From Annona cherimola (Eukaryota; Streptophyta; Magnoliopsida; Magnoliales; Annonaceae), in assembly GCA_030490835.1 (NCBI GenBank), contig CM059971.1, forward strand, positions 5,500,007-5,564,006: a stretch of 64,000 bases of DNA. The letters are read 5' to 3'. The stretch's first letter is position 1. Each line of letters opens with the position of its first letter. Both the position numbers and the translations under genes were made by a program. A model generated the notes under the pieces. That model worked only from the letters and a program-made list of their open reading frames with translations. It searched no databases and was not told the DNA's origin. Below, in pieces: positions 35,901 to 48,545 of the stretch.

Positions 35901-36950
35901 ATTTGATAACTTGCAAAATAGATTTATTTCTCATAAGAATATCTTATAAGTCTTTTATAGTTATTGCAAGGTCGTCCAAGGCAACTACCATTCGTGGCTC
36001 ACCATTGGCCATAAGCAATATTTTTAAAAGTTGCAAAAACCAGATTAAAATGTTATACTAACAAGTTATATAAAATATGTGACATATTTTAAGCTAAAAA
36101 TCTATAATTTGAAAGAATGAAAATAATACACATTAAAATTATAATTTGAAGAAGTTATAAAGAAATAATGTATTTACCTCAAAAATTATATAGCCTATTC
36201 TAATTTGATGTTTGAAAGTTTACATACTAACAAATCAAATATAAAAAGGTATCTAAGTATAATCTTGATAGTATGATCTACTAAAATTTAAGTAATATTA
36301 AAATCCAAGAACAAAAATACACATGTCATCTTTCTCGGGAGAATACTTGCTTTTATCCTAACATATCTTATACTTAACTAGAATATGCCTTTTGAGTGGA
36401 AATTTTTATTTTATGATTGTATTTGGTAAGTGATAAAATTTTTAGATAAAAAAATTTTTGCATAGAAGTTTTTAAATGAAAAATGATTTGATATGATAAG
36501 AATAATTATTAAAAAATAGGGTACTTAGTATAAAAATTGTGAAGAAATAATTAAAAAATAAAATAATTGTATAGAAAAAAGTAATGAAATGATTAAAAAG
36601 TATAACAGCCGTGAGAGAGAAAAATTTTAGATAAGAAAGCTTCATGTTAAAAAGTTTCATAGCTAGCTAGCATAACCTGTATTAAACATATACAACGAGA
36701 CTTTCCAAGCCAAGCAACCACTTGGCAAATATCTTCGCCACAACCTGTTTTTGGTGCATTAGAAACTAAGTTGTAAAACTTCAACAAGAACAATATGTCA
36801 AAAATCAAGGACCTATGTTTCAGACAAGCAAGAGAGTTTTCAATGGGCTTGTAATGAAAAAATAAATATCTCAAGAGCATGCAAACATCTCTAAGATTGG
36901 ATAAGTCAATTTTCATATCCATGCTGTCAGCATTGGAAGAAAAGGTCAAA
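33000..36950. other. AT-rich intergenic DNA, no gene seen
   Basis: Stop codons are dense in all frames. A (AAT)n run lies at about 34331-34352 and a degenerate copy of the AT-rich MITE family at about 36420-36655. A minus-strand frame at 36647-36949 has 100 residues with no family I recognise, and codon use like the flanks. Confidence 0.45.
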
Positions 36951-36959
36951 TTATGTCCT

Positions 36960-37335
36960 ATGCAAAAATTGAAAGGGGACTTTGTTGCTACTGTAAAAAT
37001 AAGGAGGAAATAGGAAGGTAGAAGAGATCAGTGGAAGGAAAAAAAAAAAAGAAAAGAAAGAAGAGATGAGGATTTACTGGTTTCTTATTTTGCATAGGAT
37101 CAATAAAATCGGAAGTAAATTTCGCATGAGATCAACAATATTAGAAAAGAAAATTAAATAGACTAGCATGCAAAAACCTAAAAGGGATTTCATTGCTACT
37201 AAAAAATGGAAGGGAGAAAGAAAGAAGTATAATAAGGAAAAAAGGAGGAGGAAGAGGGAAGATGACTTATTGATTTCCTTCAGTATTGTAAAAATCGAAA
37301 GCAAATTTTGCATGAAATCAATAGAAATCTTCAAA
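36960..37335. repeat. Diverged tandem duplication of about 200 bp
   Basis: TGCAAAAATTGAAAGGGGAC near 36960 and TGCAAAAACCTAAAAGGGAT near 37168 start two copies. Both continue through a purine-rich block to AAATTTCGCATGAGATCAA (about 37118) or AAATTTTGCATGAAATCAA (about 37303). The copies differ by many substitutions and small gaps. Confidence 0.65.
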
Positions 37336-37379
37336 TCTTCAGTTTAACCTGATTTAATTGGACCATTATTTAATGCACC

Positions 37380-37620
37380 AACTGCATATGATCCTTTTAT
37401 TTATTTATTTTTTAAGTTTTCATGAAACTGTTAATTTAAATTTATACAATTTTTAAAAATTAGTGACATTGAAATTGTCATTACTTTTTAAAAATCTAAA
37501 AATCTTCAAAAATAATAAAAATTTATACACATGTTAAATAAATTTATATTAATAATTTTATGAAAAATTTTCAAAAAATATATAAAAAGAGTCATATGCA
37601 CCCAGGTGCATACCACCCGG
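37380..37620. mobile_element. MITE-like copy of the palindromic core
   Basis: TGCATATGATCCTTTTATTT near 37383 and the reversed right side TGCATATGACTCTTTTTATA near 37600 suggest inverted ends. The arms AAACTGTTAATTTAAATTTA and its inverse enclose a TGACATTGAAATTGTCA centre. No target duplication is clear. Confidence 0.55.
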
Positions 37621-38309
37621 AACCGATTTAATTGCGGTTAACTGATTTAACTATGGACGTTTTGTAAGCCAGGAGAACAAAAGTAAATTGATCATTAACG
37701 ATGCAATTATTGGACAATCCCAAGTTAATTGGCTCCTTAAAAAATGAAATACAATACAATGATATTGAAAATTCCCTTAATGGAAATTATGGGTTCAAAA
37801 CTGTTAACTCTTTTTGACTGGATTTGGTGAGAAATTATTGTTTAACTGTGCTTAACACCATTATTAAACTCATTTTAACACAGCCATTCAATCCAATTAT
37901 TAAGAAATTTACAACTAATTTTTACATGTGGAATTAGGAGTGCCGACAGGTCAGGTTATAATTACCGGGTTTGGAGTCAACCCGACCCGCATTGGGATAT
38001 GATGATAACGTGTTGTTTGTGGACTGAGAAATGAAAAATTATAAATGGATTCTTATGTATTAAAAAATGAGAATTTTTCTCTTGAAATATGAAATCTCAT
38101 GTCATTTCGATACCATTTCATACGGTTCTATACTCCAAAACGGGCCTTCGAAAGTCCTTCGCCCAGCCCATGTATTATTCTAGATCAGATCAAGGTAAAT
38201 CAACCATTAAACATTTTTAAAACAAGCCATAGTCGGGTGTGGGCATGTGTTTGAGCTCAAAGTAGGAATATGGGTTGAAAACATGGATTATGCTGAAAGC
38301 CAAATAATC

Positions 38310-38655
38310 ATTTCGGCCGGTCTAAAACTAGCTCATTTCAAACCGGTTCAACAAACATTTTTTTCTAAATTTGTTTATCCAGATATATTTAATTTATAAA
38401 TTACGTTTTGTCATTTTTAGATATGTGTATATATTTATTTTAGATTTTTAAATATAGGATAATTTTACTCATGTTTCAACAATTTAAAAGCATAAAATAC
38501 TCTTATATTTAAAATTCAAAATAAACATAACACATATCTACAAATGATAAAACTTGGTTTATAAATTAGATATATCTAATTTAACAATCTTATTAAATAA
38601 TTTTTTCAAAGTAAAAAAATATGTTTTGTGAGCTAGTCTAAAATTATCAGAGACC
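38310..38655. mobile_element. MITE with GACTAGCTCA-type ends
   Basis: The left end GGTCTAAAACTAGCTCATTT and the reversed right end TTTTAGACTAGCTCACAAAA are inverted repeats around the shared core (arms CAGATATATTTAATTTATAA and its inverse). The target duplication was not resolved. Confidence 0.55.
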
Positions 38656-38879
38656 ATGCTTAAAATATTTAATAATTTTACATTGTTGCAAACTAAAGAC
38701 ATTGACTATTAAAATATTTGATTGGTAAATTTAATTAAAGCACAAGTTATCATAATTATAATTAGGAATGAGATATTAATCTTAGTATTCTTTCTTTCTA
38801 AAATGAAAAATAAACACTGATAAAATTGGATTACATTACATTAGGGTAGGATTTCCTTAGACGGGTTAAGGATACTTGT

Positions 38880-39258
38880 TATATCAAATGTTTTACTTTA
38901 GTACCTGTAGCACTCGCCGCGAGCGCTACGATGGGCTCGGAATGGTATCTCCTCGCCTTAAAAATCTGGGCCGTGCCGGATGGGTTTTCAACGCCTTCGA
39001 GACAGCAGCGCGGGCTTAGTTTTCCTGCATTCACGTGGAGTAAAACGCGTTAGGATTCACGGTTTTTAGATAAATTTGGCATATGAGCGTTTTCTCGTAG
39101 ATTCGGCAGCATAACGGCTAAGACGGGGCTTTCCGTACACGGATCAAGTCACAAATCCGGCAGCATAACGGCAGCGTATTATGCTGGAATCCGTGGACCC
39201 GCATGCACCCGTCTTGCCGATGCGTTAACTTAAATATACGCGCAAAAATAAAGAAAAT
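38880..39258 (-). mobile_element. 5' internal remnant of an LTR retrotransposon
   Basis: This GC-richer block lies directly downstream (minus strand) of a primer-binding site and holds no recognisable gag or pol. A direct repeat, CGGCAGCATAACGGC, occurs near 39106 and 39160. The element stops abruptly near 38880 against AT-rich DNA, so most of it is missing. Confidence 0.5.
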
Positions 39259-39268
39259 GGAGTCGCCA
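39259..39268 (-). other. Primer-binding site of the reversed LTR element
   Basis: On the minus strand TGGCGACTCC follows the LTR end GATCA after one base. A TGG start just after an LTR is the tRNA primer signature. Related TGGCGACTCC sites are known from plant Ty3/gypsy elements. Confidence 0.6.
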
Positions 39269-39269
39269 C

Positions 39270-40152
39270 TGATCTTTAAAGGGAGATAAATCCCTATTTT
39301 TAACAAAATAAGGCACGAATCATACAGAGTTCGGGTTCCGGCCTTCGAATTGAAGCAAATATGGCAAAGATTGAAGCAAATATGGCAAAATCTGCCAACC
39401 CGAGGCGGTTTACACGACATGAAAAGGGGGAAAACGAAAGATTTGGGAGAATGAGAGAAATAGAAAGGGGGAACGTGGAAGAGAAGCTTGGAGCTCGTAG
39501 AGCGGGAAAACCGGGACGCCGGAGCTATGCTGCAGACTCCCGTCCTTCCCTCTGGGATGCCTCTCCAAGTGTGTCTCAAGTGAGGGGGGGTACTCCTCCT
39601 TTTATAGGTGTTGGAGCGGGCTTTGAGCCACTTGAGTTGTTGGACTTGGTCCGTGGGCTTGAGCTTGAGGTGAGAGCATGGGCCTTGGGATACTTGAGAT
39701 GTTGGACTTGGTCCGTGGGTTTAAGCTTGAGGTGAGAGCATGGACCTTGGGCCACTTGAGATGTTGGACTTGGTCCATGGGCTTGAGCTTGGCTAAGCCC
39801 GTTGTTTTGGGTGGGTCGTTGCAAAGGCCCGAAGTTGTAGAGAAGCCTGCTTTTGAGGCTTGGTGGGCTGCATCTGGTGGGCTGCATTGTGGAGTCCATT
39901 TGTTGTATCTGGTGAGTTGGATCTGGTGGGCTGCATTGTGAAGCCCGCTGGGGTGGCTTGTAGGAGCTTTGCTCTTGTGGACCGGATCTGGTTTGTTAAA
40001 AAGCCTACTTTGAGGCTTGGTGGAGCTTTGCTCCTGTGGGCTGAGTTCGGAAGGGTCCGCTTAGTTTGCTTGAACTTCCTTTTATCTTGAATTTGCTTGG
40101 GCTTAGATCTTGTTTCATTTTATCCATCTTTGGGCCCAATGGTGGGGTGTCA
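39270..40152 (-). mobile_element. LTR in minus orientation, about 880 bp
   Basis: On the minus strand the repeat starts TGACACCCCACCATTGGG and ends near GATCA just before the primer-binding site. A TATAAAA box (39600-39606) sits about 550 bp inside, as expected for a U3 promoter. Three tandem units of 62 bp (39630-39800) lie in U3. No second LTR is found in the window. Short open frames in it are chance frames in GC-rich DNA. Confidence 0.65.
39630..39800. repeat. Three 62-bp tandem units in the U3 of the LTR
   Basis: ACTTGAG(T/A)TGTTGGACTTG starts at 39630, 39692 and 39754. Each continues with GTCC(G/A)TGGG. Such U3 repeats often act as transcription enhancers in LTRs; here that is inference. 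Confidence 0.8.
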
Positions 40153-43100
40153 ATAATACCAATTTGAAAAAACTTGCCAACTTATGCTCATTGCGGTTAG
40201 TAATACAATTGCCTGCCTTGTGCAAGCTTGAAAGTCGAATCTCGGGGATGATGTTTTTGGAAGCATTGTGTCTGCTAATGAGGACATTTTACAATTGTTA
40301 CTCTCAAGTGTGGAAGTATTTACAAGATATTTATTAAGAGTGCGGGAGTTGCAAATAGACCCTTATTTGTCATTTTGGATGTTATACTATGTATATAATA
40401 CCAATTAAAAAAATTAAAAACCACCCATAACTATTTATGCCCTTATGACTTCAAGGTGAATGCAATTTTTTTCCCATTAACACAATTCATCTTTTTTAAA
40501 AAACTGTATTCATTGTTATTAGTTCTAATTAATTGTTATTAACAACATTTAACAATCTTTAAATTCCATTGATTAACATTATCATTAACCGTATTAAATA
40601 ATTTTAATTAGGATAATTTGTCCAATTTTTCTAGCATTATTCTTAGGCCGGCGGGAGTGGGACATTGTCTCCCCCCCTCGGATCCCGATCCTATGCACTC
40701 GGGTGCAATTAGCTTCAGTGCACCCGGGTGCATTAACCTATTTTTTATTTTTTTGAAATTTTTTTATACAAATGTTAGTCAAAAATTAAAAATAAATACT
40801 TAAAATACTCTTAAAAAAATAAATGTACGCCGATGGGACGCCGTTATGTCATCATGTGGGGTTTGTTTGGCATGCTGCAAGCGACGGGGTTGGCACGTGC
40901 AGGGAACAGGGCTCGGTTGTGCTTTCCCTGGGTGCGAGCCTTCGACTGATGGTGTTCTGTCCTATTCTGCGACCGAAGTCCGGGTGGTGGCTCTGGCCTA
41001 TTCTGCGACCGCGTGACCAGTCTCGTCTCATGGGGGTTCCGCATCTAGAAATGAAATTCAAATGATTAAATGTATATGCACTACTTTATATAATATTAAT
41101 TACTATTTTTTAAATCAAACCCATATATTATGTCTAACATAATAAAATATACTTATAGCAATAAAAATTAAAATAATATAGTATTTATGGGACTATATAT
41201 CACTCTTAAAATAGATATTTTAATAAATTTAATTCTTAAAAACTCACATAAATAATCAAATTTTATGCTATGGTGTTCAATTTTAACTAGGACATAATTA
41301 ATGATTTAGATATTAAAAACGAATTATATATCAATTCTTAAGTGTTTCACAGTCTCCCTGCTCCACTATTTTGGGATTTTTATGCTTTTTATGGATATGT
41401 TTAACTAATATTAAAACTTTTGTAAAAAACTTTTCCTTCTCCATTATTATTTTTTTTCATATTTTTCTGCACAACTACCTTACTTTTCAATTACATGTTA
41501 AATACACTTAGATTAATAGTTGTATAAAATATTTTTAAAAAATATAAAAAATAAGATAAATACACTCTAGTAAACCAAGGTTAAGGGCACTAGGTACATT
41601 TAGTCATAACCCTCCTAATTCTTGCCATTCACATAAAGTAATGGCATTTGATTCAATGTAACCATTTTGCAAGTCAAGTAAAAAAATTTTATCCGAAAGT
41701 TGTGGGATAGCTGTCAGCAGGCTACACTAAACAGACGGAGGGCCCACAATCGTCAAAAAAAAAAAAAATCATATTTATCTTTACATGCTAGATCAAAAAA
41801 TACAGGGCGCACATACCAATTGAGTGCTTTAAAGCAAAATCTATAATACTATGAGCAGCAAAATTCCTAATAAACAAATATATATGGAGGGTGTCTTTGT
41901 TAACAACAAATTTTTTTAAATTAAAGTCTTTTAATTTAAAAATTTTCACTCTTCACAACTATTTTATTTTTTAATTGATTCTTTATTTCTTTGCATACAA
42001 CTATCTTACTTTTTAATCACTTCTACTATACAATTAATCTATTCATTTTAATTTTATTCATATAACTTCTCATCCTTATTCTTATTATATTACATCATGT
42101 TCTCATATTTCAAAATCTTTTATACAGAATTTTCATTCAAAACTTGTACACTTCCTTAACACACCAGTAGTAAAAATTTTGGCTGCATTTGACCAAGTGT
42201 AATTTTTGACAAAAAAGAAAACTATATATTATACTTTTTATTATAGTATAATAGAATAAGCATTTTAAAATAATTTAATAAAATTAAATTTTAATATATA
42301 TACCATCATTTAACTTATTAGGAATCCAAATTAACATGATATGATTTAGAGAAGTTATGATCTTGACTGTATCTATGTGGGTTACAAATTTTATTCAAAA
42401 TTGATTTAAGTGAAAGGCTGGGACATTTTGCAAATAAATTTTCAAAGTTTAAAATATTTTTAAAATTAATAGTTATGTACATAAATCAAAAAATTGAAGA
42501 ACCTTAAATGGTTATTTAACCAAATGCCAATCATTTTAAAAATTCAAAGAAATTTACAAATCTTCAAAAATAGTAAAATTTGATATACGTTAAATACGAT
42601 TAGATTAACAATTTTACAAAAAATTTTAAAAATATAAACTAAAATTTTGAACCCAAGTGCACAAGATAACACTAATAGATCTTTTTTTTTTTCATCTTTA
42701 CCTATAATTTCAAAGATTATTTGTTAAAATTCTTACAACAATGCATGAAAAAGGTTGCACAAGCGTTCACTCACCTTTACCTTAGCCTGAAATCGTTGAT
42801 TACCTAAGTCTATGGATAAGAATGGATAAGTTGGAAAGAATTATCCATAAAAGAAAAATATATTCAGATTCAAAAGATACGATAATGAAAGATAAGGAAG
42901 CCATGTCCATGATTATATATGTGGCTTACCCATCTTTGATTATTGGTACAATATTTAATTGCTGAATTGGAACATTGCAACTGTTATATTTTTATCTGCG
43001 AAGCAATTAATTAAATAAGGCCGAAACAATTCTTCAATTAACACGTAATTGGGCATTATTAATGCATATGTTACTGTTCAAATATTCCATTTTGGATAGT

Positions 43101-43200
43101 TAGTCAATCATAGAATTGTTTGCTATAATTAAGCATGAAATCTATAAACTGAAATTTTTATTTAATCATTTATTTTATTCTAAATTAAGATTCAATACCT
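40153..43200. other. Intergenic DNA, no gene seen
   Basis: A GC-rich patch (about 40640-41050) has CACTCGGGTGCA / TGCACCCGGGTGCA inverted motifs and open frames on both strands, but no known domain. The remainder is AT-rich and stop-rich. Confidence 0.45.
41890..42170. mobile_element. Degenerate Tourist-like MITE copy
   Basis: GGGTGTCTTTGTTAACAAC near 41890 and a reversed right end GGTGTGTTAAGGAAGTG near 42167 are imperfect inverted ends. The interior matches the element at 16020-16300. Confidence 0.6.
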
Positions 43201-43210
43201 CCATTCCACG

Positions 43211-43218
43211 TATAAAAT
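43211..43218 (+). promoter_or_regulatory. TATA box of the glucanase pseudogene
   Basis: TATAAAAT lies 139 bp before the ATG at 43350. This leaves a leader of about 100 nt, a normal distance for a plant gene. Confidence 0.6.
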
Positions 43219-44179
43219 CTGCCATTGTTCACATCATTTTCATTCATATTCACACATCACTAACAAAGCTTTGAGGGAGTAAGGTGACTAGTTGAATTAT
43301 CTGGTCCGAGTTTCTCTGCAATCCCACTACAGTAAGATCAGTCTTACTTATGATTCATGCAGCTGCAGCTGTTTTCACGCTTCTTCTGCCGAGCTTCACC
43401 GTAGTCACAGCAGGTATTCAATTCTAAGGGCCTGTTTGATTCGACTTATATGTTTATTTGTCATATATTTTAAGTATGATGTACAAAAATTAATAATGTT
43501 TAGTGGGGTTCATAGTTTAATTCTTATTTTGAAAAAAATTCAGAGTATCCATTAGCTGCAATTTACTGGTTGTTTTATATTTAAAGAAATTTTAAATTAA
43601 CCATAAATCATATTTTTAATATATATTTTAAATACCGAAAGTCGTTTAAATTGAAAATTTGTATGTTATATATTTATTTTTTATGTTTAATGGTTACACT
43701 TTTCTTTCAAATAGTTTTAAAATTTTTAAATCCATACACTTCAATGAAAATAAGTTTAAATAAATATGTATTAGTGAATGTTATCAATAAATTGTTTTAG
43801 TAACTAATACTTTTAAAAATAAAACTACCAGTTATATGGAGTCACCAATAAATAAATATAATTGTAAAAGTTTAAATGAGTTAGTTACTGAATGTGTCAT
43901 TTAAATATAATTATAAATATTCCAATGACTCTTTCTAGTTTTAAAATGAACCCATTTTATTTAAAAAATTTGTTAATTAAAGTATGATTTAAATGGTTAT
44001 ATTTTATCTAAAATATTATCATTGTGTCCTCACAAGTATATTTGGAATTTTGTGTATTATTTTAATATTTTAACTTCAACTAGATCAAATATAACTTACT
44101 AATTATGCATCAAAAATATGTATGTATATACATAACTTACTAATTTAAATTACTTCATTTCAACTAAGAGTGATCAGGT

Positions 44180-44420
44180 GAAACCGGCTATAGTTTGCTG
44201 CACTTATTTTTATTTTTTTATAGACAATTTCATTTAAGTGTATTTAATTTATAATCCAAAATTTACCAATTCCAGATATATATTTTTTAATTTTTAAACA
44301 CAGATATTATAGCAATTTTCTACAAACCTTTAAATTATAGATTAAATACATCTATATGAACATATTTATAAAATAAAAAAAAATAAAAAATGAGTTTTGT
44401 GACCGGTTTAAGTAGCCTAA
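44180..44420. mobile_element. MITE in intron 1 of the glucanase pseudogene
   Basis: AAACCGGCTATAG near 44183 and the reversed AAACCGGTCACAAAACTC near 44405 are weak inverted ends. The arms TTAAGTGTATTTAATTTATA and its inverse form the shared core. Confidence 0.5.
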
Positions 44421-45194
44421 GGGATTACCCCGCCTTTTATTTATTCAAATTCTGTAACTTATCAATTTCAACAACTTATCAACCATTAGCAAATAAGGTC
44501 AACTAAATGAAATGCGTTCTTAGCTCAAAACTCAATGTTTACATTATATTATCGTTAGAAAAAAAATGACATTCGTAACACGCAGTTAGAGTGAACTAAG
44601 GCATGGTGGCAAATAACTTGCCAACCCCACCGGAGGTAGTGACCCTGCTCAAATCCCGGCCGCAGATCGACAGCATCCGGCTCTTCGATCCCAACCCTGC
44701 CGCGCTCAAGGCCCTCGAAGGCTCCGGCATCGGCGTCTCCCTCGGCACCCGCAACGAAGTCCTTCCACGCCTCGCCGTCGAGCCCGCCTTCGCCACCTCC
44801 TGGGTCGCCACCAACGTCCTCCCCTACGTCCCAAAAATCAAATTCCTTTGCATCGCCGCCGGCAACGAAGTCATCCCCAGCAACTTAGCCTCTAGCGTCC
44901 TCCCCGCCATCAAAAACCTTGCCGCCGCCCTCAAAGCCGCCAATCTCTCCATCCCCGTCTCCACTGCCGTCCACATGCAGATCCTCGGCGAATCGTTCCC
45001 CCCTTCCAAAGGCTCCTTCTCCGCGGAAGCCGCGCCCTTCATGGGTCCCCTCGCCGCCCATCTCCAGAGCACTGGCGCGTCGCTTCTCCTCAACGTCTAC
45101 CCTTACTTCCCCCACGCCGCCGACCCCATCAACATCAAACGCGACTACGCCCTCTTCAAGTCCACGCAGGCGGTGGTGATCGACGGGCAGCTGC

Positions 45195-48100
45195 TGTCAC
45201 GACGCAATCCTAGGGTTGTTGACCATCCTATTTGGGCGACGAACTCGGATCAGTTAGGCTTTAATGAATTTAATAATTAATACTTCATTCAATAATATTT
45301 AAAATTTATCAGAAATATTTACTGAGTTAATAGGAATAATTCTCATTAATTTATTACAAGCCAACAAATAAAAATAAAATGTCTCTGCTGCACCATCTTA
45401 GCCCATTAACCCGTACTATTGACCAGATGGTCCCGCCTCTCCTGAAATTTAAATTACTCAGGAATGAGTTAAATAACTCAGTAAGTAAGAAATAAACCAC
45501 GTATATAATGGTGTATAACATCATGAAAGCACCATAGGAAATGCACAAACCACTGATCCAATGTGTAAGGTTATCCACACCGCTCATAATGGAGCAAACT
45601 CACAGCCTTTCAGGGCGCCACACACAGTCCACAAAAGGACTTACCACAGCCCATTAAGGTAATACCACACTGTCCACGAAGGGACATTCCAAAATAGCCT
45701 TCTAGCATGCATAGGGCCTACTAAGGAAATAAATAAAACCAATACACAAATTCTCGGGATCCCACATATGCAATTCTGTTCCACTTGGCAATAATCATGA
45801 TGCATTATACACACCATTCTCACTTAAACATCAAAACAACTATCTCACCCAATTAAATATTTTACCAATTAAATTGATGTGTCATCCACATTTAATTGGG
45901 TGAATCAACTCACTGAATTTAATTAAGTAAATTCAAGAAACATTTCCATCATAACTAGTAGGTAGTCAAAATGTTAGAATGAACAACCACAAATAATCCA
46001 CATAGCATAACCTTCTGTTTTCATTTATTTTCCAACAATTCCGAACATTCTCTTAATTTTAATCCGTAAATATTATATCAAATCTCACCCTTCTTATTCC
46101 AATAATCTTAGTAGAGAATAAAATAATTTATTGAAATTTAATTATAAACTCTTGAATCCATTCTCCACTGATAAATCATAATTTAATTTATCCCCATCAT
46201 ACTCTATTTAATATTTGCTAAACAAAATATCTATTTATACCATTTATAATTGTCATCACAAAGAATATCAAATAATTAATTTATTACTATATAAATTAAT
46301 TATATACCTTCTTGTACAAAATACAATTTACGTATTTTGTTTATCCGCAAATAATGATATCTCATATAACGTGTTATATGAGGTCAAGAATTCCTAGATA
46401 TAAATTAACTTAATTAATTATACATTTAATTAACCCAAGATGGACCGTCAGAGTATCCTTGGATGTCAAAACTTGGAAACCCGCACATATATAAGTATAT
46501 GTATATACTTACAGTAGGCACTACATGAATTCCTCCCGTGATCAATGCATAATTACAATTTAAAATTTTAATTACGCTGCTATAATAGAATTAGTTTAAT
46601 GGAAGTAGAATTTCTTTCAATTTCAAATTTTCACCAGAGTATTCTCTTGATGGTAGATAAATTATAAGATTGGATATAAGTGAAAAGAAGTCATTCTGAG
46701 CTCAAATATACAACTACCCCCCAATTGCTCGGGATTTATATCCATTCACATCTAGCATATCTATTCCACATAACAATAAAATTTTATCTATATAGTACTC
46801 CCTCCATCTATTTCGTTGTTGCCCAACCAACCGCAACACAAACTATATTATGCCACACCCCACATATCATTCAACTGCACATTTAACGGGTATAACATTG
46901 TAGAATATAATTATATATATATATATATATATATATCCATTGAACGTTGCAATAGTTGGGACCTGATGTTCATTTATTATGTAATTATCATTTGATAAAT
47001 ATTATATAATTACAATTTATAAGCCATAAAAATATATTTTATTTACTTATACCCGGACTCTCAAAATTCTATATATACCTATAAAACATATGTTTATATG
47101 TAGATTAGAAATAACCGGCACCACCGGATATCTCAAACTTTCGTAAAAGAACAATCTAATATACACCATTATATAAAGAACCAACTATCTGGTAATAGTA
47201 ATTATTCCCTCAAATATATATACGCTATATTGTATACAACTGGTGCGGAAGGATTTTCGTCAAAACATTTAGATATAACATATAATATTTTATAACATAA
47301 AGCACTGGTTCTGGAGGTTTTTCAATCCAAATATATGAATATATGATATAAGATATTACACCCAAAGGCATCGGTCTAGGAGATTTTAATTCCCGTAAAA
47401 AAAATTATATGTCATGTTATAAAAATTGGTCCAGGGATTCCATGCTTCCATAATAATTACTTTATACATTATAACGAGTTACCTTATAAAGTCTCTGTTC
47501 CGGTGCCGGTTCTGGGAAGCTTACAGCTTCCTCATAGAGAGTGTGGGAAATTTCAAATTTCCCAAATATATATACATATCAATTACGCAGAAGTGGAATT
47601 CACGGGCTGAATAATTAATTAAATTAAACCAATACTTTCACCTTGCTGGTCATGACCGAGACATATAAAATACTTTGTTAACCAATCTTGTAATTTATAT
47701 ACCGCTTAGTAAAACCGAACCAAATCAAATCCAATACTTAACTAAATCTTCAATCTCTAATTTTTATAATATCTAACTATGCCCGATCATACATTCCAAA
47801 TTCAATAGAATTTTTAATAAATAGAAATTGCCAACTCACAAACGTTATTCCATCATAATCATCAAATTGCCCAATCATTTTTTGATCACTAGCCATTTCA
47901 TTGAAAATATTTTAACAAAATAATTTTCATGATTTATCTCCAAAATAATTTAATTCACACAATATACATGACTCCAGAAAGGGATTTAATTATTTCTTTA
48001 CTTACCTTTTTGTAGAACCCACGGAGGATTTTCTGAAAAATATATTTTGCTTCCTTCTCAATTTCAATCTGCAACAAATTCTTACTTTTCCTTTCAAACT

Positions 48101-48545
48101 CCGTTCACCCTTTCTTTTCTCCCACATCTCCTTTCATTTAATCGCAATCTCCCATTATTCTCTTTAACACTTAAATTTAAATTTTAAAATTTAAAAATCA
48201 AATCTTATCTCTTTGTGGGTCCCGCATAGATTAATTGCTAAAAGAAAATTTATCTAATTCTACAAGATGTGATTCGAACCCACTACCTGAAATTTACTTG
48301 CTACATTTCTAACCATCTTAGCATTTCAACAATTTGTTAATTTAAATTACAAATTAATTTAGATAAATATATTTGAGATCCTATTTTTCTTGAAATCATA
48401 TTTACCCATCTTAGTCAATAAGTCAAAGTCAATGAGTCAATCTCGCCACCTCAGCCATTCTTACTTACACATCAGACGGTCAAAAATTCAACGCGTCAGA
48501 ACAGTATGTCATGTCAAGTCAACATATTTAAGTCGAGTTATTACA
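45195..48545 (-). mobile_element. Large solo LTR (probably Ty3/gypsy) in glucanase exon 2
   Basis: The insertion is exactly bounded by the 5-bp duplication GCTGC (45190-45194 and 48546-48550). Read on the minus strand it starts TGTAATAACTCGACTT and ends GTCGTGACA, the TG...CA ends of an LTR. It is 3351 bp long. It has no internal copy of its own ends and no gag or pol motif, so a solo LTR left by LTR-LTR recombination is the simplest reading. A large LARD-type element without genes is the alternative. Long AT-rich stretches and a (TA)n at about 46911-46936 lie inside. Confidence 0.8.

Noticed and set aside
36647..36949. 100-codon minus frame with a Cys-rich C-terminal part
   Set aside because: Looked like a possible exon, but I recognise no family, no flanking exons join it in phase, and it stands in repeat-rich DNA.
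38880..39200. Possible tRNA or small structured RNA in the GC-richer block
   Set aside because: No cloverleaf with a proper T-arm and anticodon arm could be drawn; the block is explained as the interior of the reversed LTR element.
40823..41065. 80-codon plus frame and 66- and 69-codon minus frames in a GC-rich patch
   Set aside because: Frames on both strands over the same GC-rich patch with no known domain; more likely an old transposon piece.
44603..45280. Intact 225-codon secreted glucanase starting at 44603
   Set aside because: The frame lacks a signal peptide and the GVNYG start, and its last 29 codons are read from the inserted LTR. It is a broken GH17 gene, not a separate short one.
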